Below, in pieces: positions 16,777-26,330 of a stretch of 64,000 bases of DNA. Source of the stretch: Lachnospiraceae bacterium. GTDB lineage: Bacteria > Bacillota > Clostridia > Lachnospirales > Lachnospiraceae. The stretch covers positions 1 to 64,000 of the forward strand of contig JAGBCB010000013.1 in the NCBI GenBank assembly GCA_017938145.1. The letters are read 5' to 3'. Position 1 is the first letter of the stretch. Every line of letters starts with the position of its first letter. The notes under the pieces are model-generated. The model saw only the letters and a program-made list of their open reading frames with translations, was not told the DNA's origin and made no database searches. A program made the translations under genes and the position numbers.

Positions 16777-17105
16777 GCAGTACCATGGAATATAAGGGCT
16801 ATCTTGGCAGTGTTGAATTTTCCGAAGAAGATAAAGTATTTTTCGGCAAAGCCATGGGAATCCGTGCCTTGATTTCTTATGAAGGTACTACGGCCCAAGA
16901 ACTCATCGATGATTTTCATAATGCTGTAGATGATTATCTAGCACTTTGTGTAGAAGAAGGAATCCAGCCGGAAATTGCATACAAAGGCAGTTTTAATGTC
17001 CGTATATCACCAGAGCTTCACCGTCAAGCAGTTGTCTTTGCAACATCGCATCAAATGTCTCTAAATAATTTCGTAGAAAACGCTATTCGAAAACAATTAG
17101 CATAA
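16773..17105 (+). CDS. hicB: HicB-family antitoxin with ribbon-helix-helix end
   Basis: 110 residues. The N-terminal HicB partial RNase H-like fold (YKGYLGSVEFSEEDKVFFGKAMGI, then FHNAVDDYLALC) neutralises the toxin. The C-terminal part (GSFNVRISPELHRQAVVFATSHQMSLNNFVENAIRKQL) is a ribbon-helix-helix DNA-binding domain that would repress the operon. The order toxin then antitoxin is normal for HicAB. Confidence 0.92.
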   Translation: MSSTMEYKGYLGSVEFSEEDKVFFGKAMGIRALISYEGTTAQELIDDFHNAVDDYLALCVEEGIQPEIAYKGSFNVRISPELHRQAVVFATSHQMSLNNFVENAIRKQLA

Positions 17106-17113
17106 CAACAAGA

Positions 17114-17156
17114 GCCACATATATGTCTGCCCAAACCGGCACATCATGTATGTGGC
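17114..17156. terminator. Terminator after hicAB
   Basis: Arms GCCACATA (17114-17121) and TATGTGGC (17149-17156) with a smaller inner stem, followed by a T-rich tract. It lies between convergent hicB and the MATE gene. Confidence 0.75.
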
Positions 17157-17199
17157 CCTATTATATTTATTCCAAATAATTATGTTACTGTAACCATTT

Positions 17200-18552
17200 T
17201 TACAACGGTTTAATTACCTTCTTATAAATCTTATACAGGAATAATCCGGACAATGCCACCGACATCAGTTCTGCAATCGGGAAGGACAGCCAGATTAAAT
17301 TTAAGTTTCCGGTTAAGGAAAGCAAATATGCCACCGGAAGCAGCACCACCAGCTGTCTTGCAATGGAAACAATCATGCTTAACATACCGTTTCCAAGTGC
17401 CTGGAAGGTGGAACCGGCAATGATGCAAAAACCGGCAAACAAAAAGCTGATACTGATAAAACGCAGCGCAGGAACACCGATAGCAAGCATATCTGCAGAT
17501 GCTTCAAACAGGCTGAACAACTGTGCCGGGAAAATCTGCATCACTAAAAATCCTACAAACATAATGGCAACTGCATAAGTAATTGCCAGCTTCATTGTTC
17601 GGAGCATACGGTCCTTATTCTTTGCACCGTAATTGTACGCAATAATCGGCACCATACCGTTATTTAAACCGAATACCGGCATGAAGATAAAGCTCTGGAG
17701 CTTAAAATACACACCGAATACCGCTGCCGCTGTAGAAGAAAATCCCATCAGGATACGGTTCATACCATAGGTCATCACAGAACCGATGGAGCCCATAATA
17801 ATGGACGGGATACCTACGGAATAAATCTTTTTGATAACCGCACCGTCCGGCACCAGTTCCTTTACACTCAACTGAATTTCCGGATTTTTCTTTATATTCA
17901 GCCAGAGGCCAAAGCAGGCAGAAATAATCTGTCCGATAACAGTAGCTACAGCCGCGCCGGTAATACCCATGGCAGGCAGGCCAAACCAACCGAAAATCAA
18001 GATTGGGTCAAGAATCAGGTTGGTAACCGCACCAAGCAGCTGGGTATACATACTGAGAGTAGTACGGCCCGTTGCCTGAAGTAAACGTTCTGTAATAAAC
18101 TGGCCGAAGATACCGAAGGAGCATGCCATAACAATGGTCAGATACTGTGTTCCGTACTCAATTAAAACCAAATCATCCGTCTGGGTGGTAAAAAACCAGC
18201 GGCTTCCGAAAATACCGAATAATGCACAGGCAACGGCACTAAACATCATAAGCAATATACCGTTGTGCGCCACCTTATTCGCCAGCTTCTGATTCTTTTC
18301 GCCAAGGCTCTTGGAAAGCAATGCATTGATACCCACACCGGTGCCGGTGCCAAGAGCAATCAATAGATTTTGCACCGGGAAAGCCAGGGAAACGGCAGTC
18401 AGGGCATCTTCGCTGATTTTTGCAACAAAGATACTGTCCACCACATTGTAAAGAGCCTGCACCAGCATGGAGAGCATCATTGGCACTGCCATACTGATAA
18501 GGAGTTTATTTTCGGGCATAGTGCCCATTTTATTTTCTTTTGTAGGTTCCAT
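17200..18552 (-). CDS. MATE-family multidrug/metabolite efflux protein
   Basis: 450 residues, about twelve membrane helices in two homologous halves. Family signatures include LLISMAVPMMLSMLVQALYNVVDSIFVAKI at the start, FPVQNLLIALGTGTGVGINALLSKSLGE, and LGAVTNLILDPILIFGWFGLPAMGITGAAVATVIGQ. It exports cationic compounds using a Na+ or H+ gradient; the substrate is unknown. It starts one base after the pepF stop, so it is translationally coupled. Confidence 0.92.
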   Translation of the reverse strand: MEPTKENKMGTMPENKLLISMAVPMMLSMLVQALYNVVDSIFVAKISEDALTAVSLAFPVQNLLIALGTGTGVGINALLSKSLGEKNQKLANKVAHNGILLMMFSAVACALFGIFGSRWFFTTQTDDLVLIEYGTQYLTIVMACSFGIFGQFITERLLQATGRTTLSMYTQLLGAVTNLILDPILIFGWFGLPAMGITGAAVATVIGQIISACFGLWLNIKKNPEIQLSVKELVPDGAVIKKIYSVGIPSIIMGSIGSVMTYGMNRILMGFSSTAAAVFGVYFKLQSFIFMPVFGLNNGMVPIIAYNYGAKNKDRMLRTMKLAITYAVAIMFVGFLVMQIFPAQLFSLFEASADMLAIGVPALRFISISFLFAGFCIIAGSTFQALGNGMLSMIVSIARQLVVLLPVAYLLSLTGNLNLIWLSFPIAELMSVALSGLFLYKIYKKVIKPL

Positions 18553-18553
18553 A

Positions 18554-20353
18554 TTACTTCATTAATTCTTCCATTTCGTCTAATAATCTGCCAAACATCT
18601 CCAGGCCGGAATTTACAGCCGCAGGAGTTGTCATATCCACACCTGCAATCTTAAGCAGATCGATTGGAGACTTGGAGCAGCCGCCGCTTAAGAACTTTAA
18701 GTAATCATCCACAGCCGGCTGACCTTCCTTTAAAATACGGTTTGCCAGTGCCACTGCAGCAGAGAAACCGGTTGCGTACTGGTAAACATAGAAGTTGTAA
18801 TAGAAGTGAGGAATTCTTGCCCATTCCATCGCAATGTCTTCATCCACAACCATGTCGTCACCAAAGTACTTCTTGTTCAAGTCATAATATACCGAACTCA
18901 GTGCATCCGGAGTAAGACTTTCGCCGCGCTCGCACATCTGGTGGGTTAATAATTCAAACTCAGCAAACATGGTCTGACGGTACACGGTACCACGGAAGCT
19001 CTCTAAAAAGTGATTGATTAAGTATGCTCTCTGAACCTTATCGGTAGTGTTCTTTAAGAGATGCTCCATCAAAAGTACTTCGTTACAAGTAGAAGCTACT
19101 TCTGCCACGAAAATCACATAGCCTGCATCTACATGAGGCTGTGTCTTATTGGACAGGTAGGAGTGCATTGCGTGACCCATTTCGTGAGCCAGTGTGAACA
19201 TGTTATCCAGTGTATCGTTGTGGTTTAACAATACATACGGATGCACGCCGTAAACACCTGCGGAGTAAGCACCGCTTCTCTTACCTTCGTTCTCATAAAC
19301 GTCAATCCAGCGGTTTTCAAAACCTTCTTTGATAACAGCACGGTATTCCTCACCAAGAGGTGCCAGCGCTTCGTATACGGTCTTCTTTGCCTGCTCGTAA
19401 GGAATCTTTACATCGGCTTCCTTTACAAGCGGGGTATATAAATCATACATATGAAGTTCATCCAGGCCAAGAAGCTTCTTACGGATGGATACGTAACGGT
19501 GCATCTTGTCTAAGTTCTGATGAATTGCTTCGATTAAGTTTGTGTAAACAGAAGCAGGAACATTGGTACCGTCTACGGCCGCCTCTAAGCAGCTGTTGTA
19601 CTTTCTTGCCTTTGCGTAGAACCAGTGTGCCTTTAACTTACCGGAATAAGTTGCAGCTAAAGTGTTACGGTAGCTCTTGTAAGTGGAGTACATTGCCTTA
19701 AATGCTTCTTCACGTACTCTGCGGTCGCTGCTCTCCAAGAACGGAACATATCTGCCGTGGGTTAAGCGGACCTTCTCGCCGTTTTCATCAGTAATTTCAG
19801 GGAATACCAAATCTGCATTGTTAAACATGGAAAATACGTTGTCGGAGGTGCCGGTGATATCTCCTGCGGAAGCAAGTAACTGCTCCATTTCTGCAGAAAG
19901 CATGTGAGCCTTTCTGCGTAAAATATTGTCTAACATTCTGCGGTATACCTCTAACTCCGGCTTTTCAGCGTAGAACTTTTCTAAGGTTTCTTCCGGAATT
20001 GCTAAAATTTCCGGTGTCATGAATGCGGTCTTTTCGCCCAAAGTAACAAACAGGGTTCTTACCTGCATTACAAGTGCCTGGTTCTCGGTATTTGTGGTAT
20101 CCACATCGGAACAACGGCTGGCATAGCTGTAAGCCTTACCTCCGATACGGCCGATTTCATCATCTAAATAAAGTGCCTGATAAAAGCTTTCTGCGGACTC
20201 GCCCATGCGGCCCTGATAAGTTACCAGTTCCTCTGCTAATTTTTTAACTACTTCTAAATCTGCTTTCCAATCGTCTACAGTAGCATACATATCTTCCACT
20301 TTCCAGGTGTCTTCTACTCTAACTTGACTTCTCTTCAATAATTCTTTTGCCAT
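18554..20353 (-). CDS. pepF: Oligoendopeptidase F (M3 family zinc peptidase)
   Basis: 599 residues, the usual length. The zinc motif HEMGH is at about 390-394, preceded by the family block GVHPYVLLN and followed by a conserved downstream Glu (FVAEVASTCNE). It cleaves cytoplasmic peptides of about 7-17 residues and may also process signal-peptide remnants. The start at 20353 (MAKELLKRS) follows an AAAGGAAAAG site; an upstream in-frame start at 20419 would overlap the HflC-like gene. Confidence 0.94.
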   Translation of the reverse strand: MAKELLKRSQVRVEDTWKVEDMYATVDDWKADLEVVKKLAEELVTYQGRMGESAESFYQALYLDDEIGRIGGKAYSYASRCSDVDTTNTENQALVMQVRTLFVTLGEKTAFMTPEILAIPEETLEKFYAEKPELEVYRRMLDNILRRKAHMLSAEMEQLLASAGDITGTSDNVFSMFNNADLVFPEITDENGEKVRLTHGRYVPFLESSDRRVREEAFKAMYSTYKSYRNTLAATYSGKLKAHWFYAKARKYNSCLEAAVDGTNVPASVYTNLIEAIHQNLDKMHRYVSIRKKLLGLDELHMYDLYTPLVKEADVKIPYEQAKKTVYEALAPLGEEYRAVIKEGFENRWIDVYENEGKRSGAYSAGVYGVHPYVLLNHNDTLDNMFTLAHEMGHAMHSYLSNKTQPHVDAGYVIFVAEVASTCNEVLLMEHLLKNTTDKVQRAYLINHFLESFRGTVYRQTMFAEFELLTHQMCERGESLTPDALSSVYYDLNKKYFGDDMVVDEDIAMEWARIPHFYYNFYVYQYATGFSAAVALANRILKEGQPAVDDYLKFLSGGCSKSPIDLLKIAGVDMTTPAAVNSGLEMFGRLLDEMEELMK

Positions 20354-20375
20354 CTCTTTCTTTTCCTTTCTGTAA

Positions 20376-21290
20376 CTATTCGACCGTATTGAAGATTTGA
20401 GCGATCGGAGAATCCTCATCCAGAATCAGTGTCTTGTTTTCGCCAACCAAAGATGCCTTTGCCGCATCTAAGGATAATACGAAGGTATAAAAATCACTTC
20501 TTTGCTGGTCTGCATATACGGAAGATAAAACCTTCATGTATTCCGCTTCACCGGCTGCCACCGTAGCTTCTGCCTCCGCTTTTGCTTCGGAAATGCTGAC
20601 AGTGATTTCGTAGTCGGTCTGGGTACGGATCTTGGTTGCTTCCGCTTCACCTTCTGCGATATAGGATGCCGCGATGTTGTTACGCTCGGAAATCATACGC
20701 TCGTACACCGCATTCTTATTGTCATCCGGAAGATCCAAACGCTTAATTTCTACCGTGATAAGCTCAATACCGTACTGCTCCATGGAGTTACCGATATTGC
20801 CCATAATCATCTTGGTGAGCTCGCCGTCACGTCCGTTAATAACCTCCGTCTGATCCAGACTGGAGATAATATTTTTCATGGACATGAACACCTGCGCATT
20901 GATTCTGCTTTCTGCATTTGCCACCTGGGAATTTAAGGTCTGCACAAACAGCTGTGGGTCGTTAATTCTCCAGAGAACATAGCTGTCTGCCACCATGGTC
21001 TTTTTATCCATGGTAAATACCTCAGACGCAGCCAGGTCATAAATCAAAATCTGCTTTGGCAGGGTATCGGTACTCTGGATAAACGGAATCTTAAAGCTGA
21101 GACCCGCTTTGTCAACAATACGTTCAATCTTTCCGAACTGCTTTACTAAAGTATATTTGTTTTCGGCGGTTACAACCAGGGAATTGGCAAGCACAATCAG
21201 TGCCACAAAAGCTACTACAAGTAACACTATTTTGCCGAATCCGCCGCCGGATTTTTTCTTATTCTTTTCAGGCATTACATATTCTTCCAT
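20376..21290 (-). CDS. hflC: HflC-like SPFH membrane protease regulator
   Basis: 304 residues. A short basic N-terminus and one membrane helix (about 16-40) precede an SPFH/prohibitin domain (LVVTAENKYTLVKQFGKIERIVDKAGLSFKIPFI) and an Ala/Glu-rich coiled-coil (EGEAEATKIRTQTDYEITVSISEAKAEAEATVAAGEAEY). HflC and HflK form a large membrane cage around FtsH in E. coli and modulate its proteolysis. It follows the hflK-like gene by 18 bp. Naming by pair order and similarity; the exact orthology to E. coli HflC is moderate. Confidence 0.85.
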   Translation of the reverse strand: MEEYVMPEKNKKKSGGGFGKIVLLVVAFVALIVLANSLVVTAENKYTLVKQFGKIERIVDKAGLSFKIPFIQSTDTLPKQILIYDLAASEVFTMDKKTMVADSYVLWRINDPQLFVQTLNSQVANAESRINAQVFMSMKNIISSLDQTEVINGRDGELTKMIMGNIGNSMEQYGIELITVEIKRLDLPDDNKNAVYERMISERNNIAASYIAEGEAEATKIRTQTDYEITVSISEAKAEAEATVAAGEAEYMKVLSSVYADQQRSDFYTFVLSLDAAKASLVGENKTLILDEDSPIAQIFNTVE

Positions 21291-21308
21291 AACTTCGTTC
21301 CTCCCTTC

Positions 21309-22226
21309 CTAGTTTCCAAAGGAGTCCAGCGGTAAAATCTTTTGCACGCTGCCGTCCCCGTTGTCGATGATAACTTCTAAATCAGGAAGGATTTCCTGCA
21401 TGGTTTCAAAAAACATTCTCTGCTTGGTAATCAGCGGATACTTAATGTATTCCTCGTACAGCGCATTAAAACGTGCCGCCTGACCGTTTGCTTCGTTAAT
21501 GCGGGCTTCTTTTTCTGCTTCCGCCTGCTTCTTAATCTGGTCTACCTGGGCCTCTGCCTGAGGGAGCTGCTCACTGCGGTATTTCTTTGCATTATTGATG
21601 GCTGTTTCCTTGCCCTGCTTTGCGGTTTCTACCGCTTTGAACGCCTCAATGACCTGTGCTGTCGGAGGCTCTGCATCCTGAATGGACAGGTTTACCAGCT
21701 GGATACCGATGTCCTTATCCTCTAACTGCGCCATCAGCTCTTCTCTGATTTTGGACTGGATTTCGCTCTTTCCGGTGGTAATAACACTGTCTACATCGTA
21801 GGAACCGATTACGGAACGGATACAGCCCTGTGCCATATTCTTTAAAATCAACACCGGATTCTGGGAGGCATATAATGCCTTAATCGGGTCGTTTACCTTG
21901 TATTCCAGGAAGAAATCCACATTTACAAAATTATAGTCGGAAGTAATCATTAAAGATTCATCCTCCACCGACATACCGGTATTTGCATCATAACCGATAG
22001 CCAGACCCTTAATTGTTGTGTCCACTTTGGTTACCTTTTGGATAAACGGAACCTTAAAGTGCAGACCCGGTGTGCTGACTGCGTCTGCCTTACCAAAGGT
22101 TGTAACTACCGCCTGCTCCTGCTCCCCGATGGTATAATAGCAATTAAACCCGAGAATCAGAATAACCAGAACCGCTGCTACAATTTTCACCACCCGAAGG
22201 ACGGTTTTTGCATCGTTCGAATTCAT
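21309..22226 (-). CDS. hflK: HflK-like SPFH membrane protease regulator
   Basis: 305 residues. A membrane helix at about 10-30, then the SPFH domain (YTIGEQEQAVVTTFGKADAVSTPGLHFKVPFIQKVTKVD), and a long coiled-coil tail (ETAKQGKETAINNAKKYR, then QAEAEKEARINEANGQAARFNALYEEY). It is shorter at both ends than E. coli HflK (419 residues), as is common in Firmicutes. First gene of a probable hflK-hflC-pepF-MATE unit. Confidence 0.85.
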   Translation of the reverse strand: MNSNDAKTVLRVVKIVAAVLVILILGFNCYYTIGEQEQAVVTTFGKADAVSTPGLHFKVPFIQKVTKVDTTIKGLAIGYDANTGMSVEDESLMITSDYNFVNVDFFLEYKVNDPIKALYASQNPVLILKNMAQGCIRSVIGSYDVDSVITTGKSEIQSKIREELMAQLEDKDIGIQLVNLSIQDAEPPTAQVIEAFKAVETAKQGKETAINNAKKYRSEQLPQAEAQVDQIKKQAEAEKEARINEANGQAARFNALYEEYIKYPLITKQRMFFETMQEILPDLEVIIDNGDGSVQKILPLDSFGN

Positions 22227-22264
22227 TTTTTATTCTCCTTTTTCCTTTTTATTTAAGCGCAAGA

Positions 22265-22303
22265 GGGTTACAGTAAAATACATTACGTACTTTACTGCAA
22301 CCC
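22265..22303 (-). terminator. Stem-loop between HAD and hflK genes
   Basis: Arms GGGTTaCAGTAAA (22265-22277) and TTTACTGcAACCC (22291-22303) with one mismatch. The U tract on the minus strand is weak, so read-through is possible. Confidence 0.6.
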
Positions 22304-22313
22304 CTCCCCTGCT

Positions 22314-22961
22314 TTATATCGACACGATAATCCGTGCCATATCTTCCACTGTTTCTGCAATGTAGGCTGCACCGGCTGTTTCCAACTCCTTACGGTCGCC
22401 AAAACCATACAATACACCCATACATTTTAGACCGCACTTTTGTGCACCGATGACATCAAATTTCCGGTCACCCACCATCAGAACATCTGACGCATCGGCA
22501 ATTCCATGCTTCTCCAATGCATAACGGATTACTTCATCTTTTTCGTTACGGTTTGCATCGTCACAGGAACCGCATATATCGTCAAAATAGACGTCCAGAT
22601 GAAAATGCGCCAAAATCTTTTTTGCCATATGTTCCGGCTTGGAGGTAGCAACAATTAACACCTTACCTGCTTCTTTTAAGCTCTGCAACGCCTGCTCCAT
22701 TCCGGAATATACTTCGTTTTCGTACATGCCGACAGGAGTAAAACGTTCTCTGTATTTTGCTATTGCCTCTGTAGCCTTTGCATCATCAAAGCCAAAGCCT
22801 TCTTTGAAGCTTTGCCGGAGAGGCGGACCGATAAACTGCTCCAGCTGAGTTCTGCTTTCCACCTGAATTCCAAAATGGTTCAGTGCATATTCAAAACATT
22901 TCGTAATGCCCTCAGCAGGATTTGTTATGGTGCCATCCAAATCCATGAAAATATATTTCAT
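22314..22961 (-). CDS. HAD hydrolase, phosphoglycolate phosphatase/5'-nucleotidase-like
   Basis: 215 residues. Motif I is FMDLDGTITNP, the helical cap follows (GITKCFEYALNHFG, then EQFIGPPLRQSF), motif II is VATSKPEH, the motif III Lys is in NRNEKDEVI and motif IV is LMVGDRKFDVIGA. This layout is that of the Gph/YfnB-type phosphatases. The substrate cannot be fixed. It lies 12 bp after the phosphoglucomutase gene and is probably co-transcribed. Confidence 0.88.
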   Translation of the reverse strand: MKYIFMDLDGTITNPAEGITKCFEYALNHFGIQVESRTQLEQFIGPPLRQSFKEGFGFDDAKATEAIAKYRERFTPVGMYENEVYSGMEQALQSLKEAGKVLIVATSKPEHMAKKILAHFHLDVYFDDICGSCDDANRNEKDEVIRYALEKHGIADASDVLMVGDRKFDVIGAQKCGLKCMGVLYGFGDRKELETAGAAYIAETVEDMARIIVSI

Positions 22962-22973
22962 TAAAAACCTCTC

Positions 22974-24704
22974 TTAGAACGCGTTAATCATATCATTTAC
23001 GCTGTCTGCCAGTGCCTTGGACTTAGCATCTGCGTCTTCTAAGGATGTACCAACTACGCCGTAGTACAGCTTAATCTTTGGCTCTGTACCGGATGGACGA
23101 ACACAAATCCAGGTGTTGTTTTCCATCTCAAAGTAAAGAACATTGGAGGAAGGCAATCCGGTAGGAGTAACTTCGCCGGTAACAAGGTTCTTGATAGTGT
23201 CCTTCTTGTAGTCGCGGATAGCAAGAATCTTGTAACCGCCAACCTCAGCAGGTGGGTTCTCACGGAGAGAAGCCATGATGCTCTGAATCTTGTCAAGACC
23301 TTCGATACCCTTCATGGTAACGGATACGATACCGTCCTTGTAGTAACCGTAACGGTCGTACAGTTCAATCATAGCATCCCATAAGGTCATGTTCTTTGTC
23401 TTATAATAAGCTGCTGCTTCGCAAAGTGCCATAGTAGCAACAATAGCATCCTTATCTCTTGCGTGGTCACCGATAAGACAGCCGTAGCTTTCTTCGAAAC
23501 CGAAGAGGTAAGTACCTGTACCCTGGGTTTCGAACTCTAACATCTTCTGACCGATGAACTTAAAGCCGGTTAAGCACTCGTAAAGAGCGATGCCGTAGTA
23601 CTTAGCGATTGCCTTTGCCATGTCGGTGGAAACGATAGTTTCGATTAAAGCACCGTCTGCAGGGAGACCGCGAAGTTCCTTCATCTGGCCGATTTCGTAA
23701 TCTGCAAGGAGACATCCGGACATATTACCGGTTAAGGAAATGTATTCGCCGGACTTGGTATCCTTTACATAAACGCCGAGACGGTCTGCGTCAGGGTCAT
23801 TTGCAAGAACTAAGTCTGCATCTACTTCCTTAGCAAGCTTTAAGCCAAGCGCAAATGCTTCTGCTGCTTCCGGATTTGGATAGCTTACGGTTGGGAAGTT
23901 GCCGTCCGGTAACTCCTGTTCCTTAACTACATAAACGTTTTCAAAGCCAAGCTCTGCTAAAACTCTTCTTACCGGAAGATTACCTGTACCGTGAAGAGGT
24001 GTGTAAACAATCTTTAATTCCTTCGCCATAGCCTTGATGCAGTCAGGACGAAGAACTAACTTCTTTAAAGTTTCGATGTACTTGTCGTCGATTTCCTTGC
24101 CAATAACATGATATAAACCTGCTGCCACAGCGTCTGCCTCAGACATGGTCTTTGCAGCAGCGAAATCGGTAATTGCCTTAACTTCCTTTAAGATTTCTAC
24201 ATCATGAGGAGGTGTAATCTGTGCGCCGTCTTCCCAGTATGCCTTGTAACCGTTGTATTCCGGTGGGTTATGGCTGGCAGTAATGTTAACACCGGCAACA
24301 CATCCTAATTCTCTTAATGCGAAAGATAATTCAGGGGTTGGACGGAGGCTCTCAAAAATATACACAGGAATGCCGTTTGCACAAAGACAAAGCGCTGTTT
24401 CCTTAGCAAATTCAGGAGACATACGGCGGGAGTCAAATGCAATTGCAACACCCTTGTCCTGCTTACCTGCACGGATAATATAGTTTGCCAGACCCTGGGT
24501 AGCCTTACGAACAGTGTAGATGTTCATGCGGTTAATACCTGCACCGATAATGCCGCGAAGACCGCCGGTACCGAACTCTAACTCGGTATAGAAGCGTTCT
24601 TTGATTTCTTTTTCGTCATCCTTGATGCTTTCCAGTTCTTTTTTTGTTTCTGCGTCGAAGTACGGATTGCTTAACCATTCTTCATACATTTTCTTGTAGT
24701 CCAT
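22974..24704 (-). CDS. pgcA: Phosphoglucomutase/phosphomannomutase
   Basis: 576 residues, alpha-D-phosphohexomutase family, interconverting glucose 1-phosphate and 6-phosphate. The phosphoserine loop is TASHNPPEYNGYK, the metal loop is NDPDADRLG, the sugar-specificity loop is FGFEESYGCLIG and the phosphate-binding loop is VRPSGTEPKIKLYY, in the correct order. Length is as in Bacillus PgcA. The start at 24704 (MDYKK) follows GAGGAGG; an upstream start at 24719 has no site. Confidence 0.95.
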   Translation of the reverse strand: MDYKKMYEEWLSNPYFDAETKKELESIKDDEKEIKERFYTELEFGTGGLRGIIGAGINRMNIYTVRKATQGLANYIIRAGKQDKGVAIAFDSRRMSPEFAKETALCLCANGIPVYIFESLRPTPELSFALRELGCVAGVNITASHNPPEYNGYKAYWEDGAQITPPHDVEILKEVKAITDFAAAKTMSEADAVAAGLYHVIGKEIDDKYIETLKKLVLRPDCIKAMAKELKIVYTPLHGTGNLPVRRVLAELGFENVYVVKEQELPDGNFPTVSYPNPEAAEAFALGLKLAKEVDADLVLANDPDADRLGVYVKDTKSGEYISLTGNMSGCLLADYEIGQMKELRGLPADGALIETIVSTDMAKAIAKYYGIALYECLTGFKFIGQKMLEFETQGTGTYLFGFEESYGCLIGDHARDKDAIVATMALCEAAAYYKTKNMTLWDAMIELYDRYGYYKDGIVSVTMKGIEGLDKIQSIMASLRENPPAEVGGYKILAIRDYKKDTIKNLVTGEVTPTGLPSSNVLYFEMENNTWICVRPSGTEPKIKLYYGVVGTSLEDADAKSKALADSVNDMINAF

Positions 24705-24811
24705 TATAAACCTCCTCATATGATAAGTTTCATTTTACACAAATTTCATAACAGGGTACTAAACCCCGATTACATACATTTTACCATTTTATGAACCAAT
24801 TCGCAATAGAT

Positions 24812-26302
24812 TTAATCAATCCAGCTGAAGTTATAATAGGAATCTTTGCCGTTGTCGGTCTCCGTGCAGTTAAAGTTCTTTACTGCACCGTCACTGCGGA
24901 TGATTGTTATAATATAGGAACCAATAATTTTTTCAAAATCCATCGGTGCAGTACCCAATTCCACACCATCCAAAAGAACGGTTGCCCCGCTTGGACCCAA
25001 TACATAAATAGCGCTTTCCAAATCCAGATTATACCCCATTTCCGTCACGGAAACACTGGTCATAATCCCGGACATAGGGTCCTCACCGGAAGTGTTGCCG
25101 GGGTAGTCTCCGACACCGTCACCTGTTTCTTCTCCGGGGTTATTATCCGGTTCATCCGGATTAGTGCCGGTATCATCGCCATCATCAGGCTCGTTTGGGT
25201 CGGTGGTAGTGTCGTCATCATCCGGATTAGTTTCCTCCGGTTTCTTCTCAATCAGGAATACCGACAGACTCTGCTTTGGCTGGTCAATCAGCACCGTTGC
25301 ATTATAAGAAGTATATCCGCCTTCGGAAAATTCAAACCTGTAAGTGCCGTATTCCAGTTCTACACCGTCGGTATACGCGGTTTTCACGCCGTCAATATAC
25401 AAATCTGCACCCAACGGGTCAATGTTAATGGTAAGCCAGCCCTTTTTTATCGGACCGCTGCCGTATTCAAACACATCGAATACCGCTGTGGCATCCCTTG
25501 CCACCGTGATATCTTCCCGGCCTGCATACTTACCGCACTCTACCGCCACGTTATAAGTACCTTCTCTCACCAGATAGGTAGCGTCTTCATACACGGAATC
25601 CACTCTGGTACTGCCGATGGTAATTACCCCGCCGATAAAATCCCCATGGTTTTTCAGGGTAATATACCCATGGCCTTTGGTCACGTCAATTTCGTAAATA
25701 ACCTGTCCCACACCGCGGACCGTAACAATATCCACGGTAGGCTGAATGTCGCCGAGAGTAATCTGCTTACCGTTGCTCATTACGCAGATGCCGTCGTTAT
25801 AACGGTAATTCTGACCCCGGAAGGATATTTTCCCCTGATCAATCGTCATGTAATCAACGTCCGTTTTTTCCCAGACTTTTGTGTTCTGCGGTTTTTCCCT
25901 CCGGTCTACCGCTTCATAAGCATTGGAAATCCACTCTTCTTTTACATTGATGTGAAACCGGTACATGTCGCCTTTCTTTAACTGCATTGCGGATATCTGG
26001 ATACCGTAACCATCGTAGAAGGAGGTGGCGCCGGTGTACACCAGACGCTTTGTTTCCTCTGCTTCCACATCGTATACCGTTATCATTTTTACTTCCGTAT
26101 CTACTTCCAACACCACCGCCAATGTTTCGGACTCCACCGGAATAGACGTAATCGCCCCGGTAGGAGTTACTGTGGCAGTAGGCACAGGATTCTTCGTTTT
26201 AGGCTTTTCCTCCGGGAGAAACAGAAGGACTGTGCTAAAGACGATTAATACAATCAAGGTTACCATTACAGCAATGGCACCGCTTTGGCTTTTTTTCTTC
26301 AT
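24812..26302 (-). CDS. Membrane-anchored PEGA-domain protein with acidic linker
   Basis: 496 residues. One N-terminal membrane helix (about 10-29) places the rest outside the cell. A short Thr/Pro stretch follows, then beta-rich domains, a PEGA domain at about 300-350 (KKGWLTINIDPLGADLYIDG), a very acidic Asp/Asn/Pro/Thr linker (about 360-410), and a second PEGA-like end (YVLGPSGATVLLDGVELGTAPMDF). PEGA domains occur on bacterial surface proteins and may contact the cell wall. The neighbour upstream is a CotS-like gene. No enzymatic motif is seen. Confidence 0.78.
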   Translation of the reverse strand: MKKKSQSGAIAVMVTLIVLIVFSTVLLFLPEEKPKTKNPVPTATVTPTGAITSIPVESETLAVVLEVDTEVKMITVYDVEAEETKRLVYTGATSFYDGYGIQISAMQLKKGDMYRFHINVKEEWISNAYEAVDRREKPQNTKVWEKTDVDYMTIDQGKISFRGQNYRYNDGICVMSNGKQITLGDIQPTVDIVTVRGVGQVIYEIDVTKGHGYITLKNHGDFIGGVITIGSTRVDSVYEDATYLVREGTYNVAVECGKYAGREDITVARDATAVFDVFEYGSGPIKKGWLTINIDPLGADLYIDGVKTAYTDGVELEYGTYRFEFSEGGYTSYNATVLIDQPKQSLSVFLIEKKPEETNPDDDDTTTDPNEPDDGDDTGTNPDEPDNNPGEETGDGVGDYPGNTSGEDPMSGIMTSVSVTEMGYNLDLESAIYVLGPSGATVLLDGVELGTAPMDFEKIIGSYIITIIRSDGAVKNFNCTETDNGKDSYYNFSWID

Positions 26303-26330
26303 TTGTACCTGTTCTCCTCTCTTACGTAAT

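Noticed and set aside
24791-25981. 396-codon frame antisense to the PEGA gene
   Set aside because: No ribosome site, no family features and fully opposite a protein with a signal anchor and PEGA repeats.
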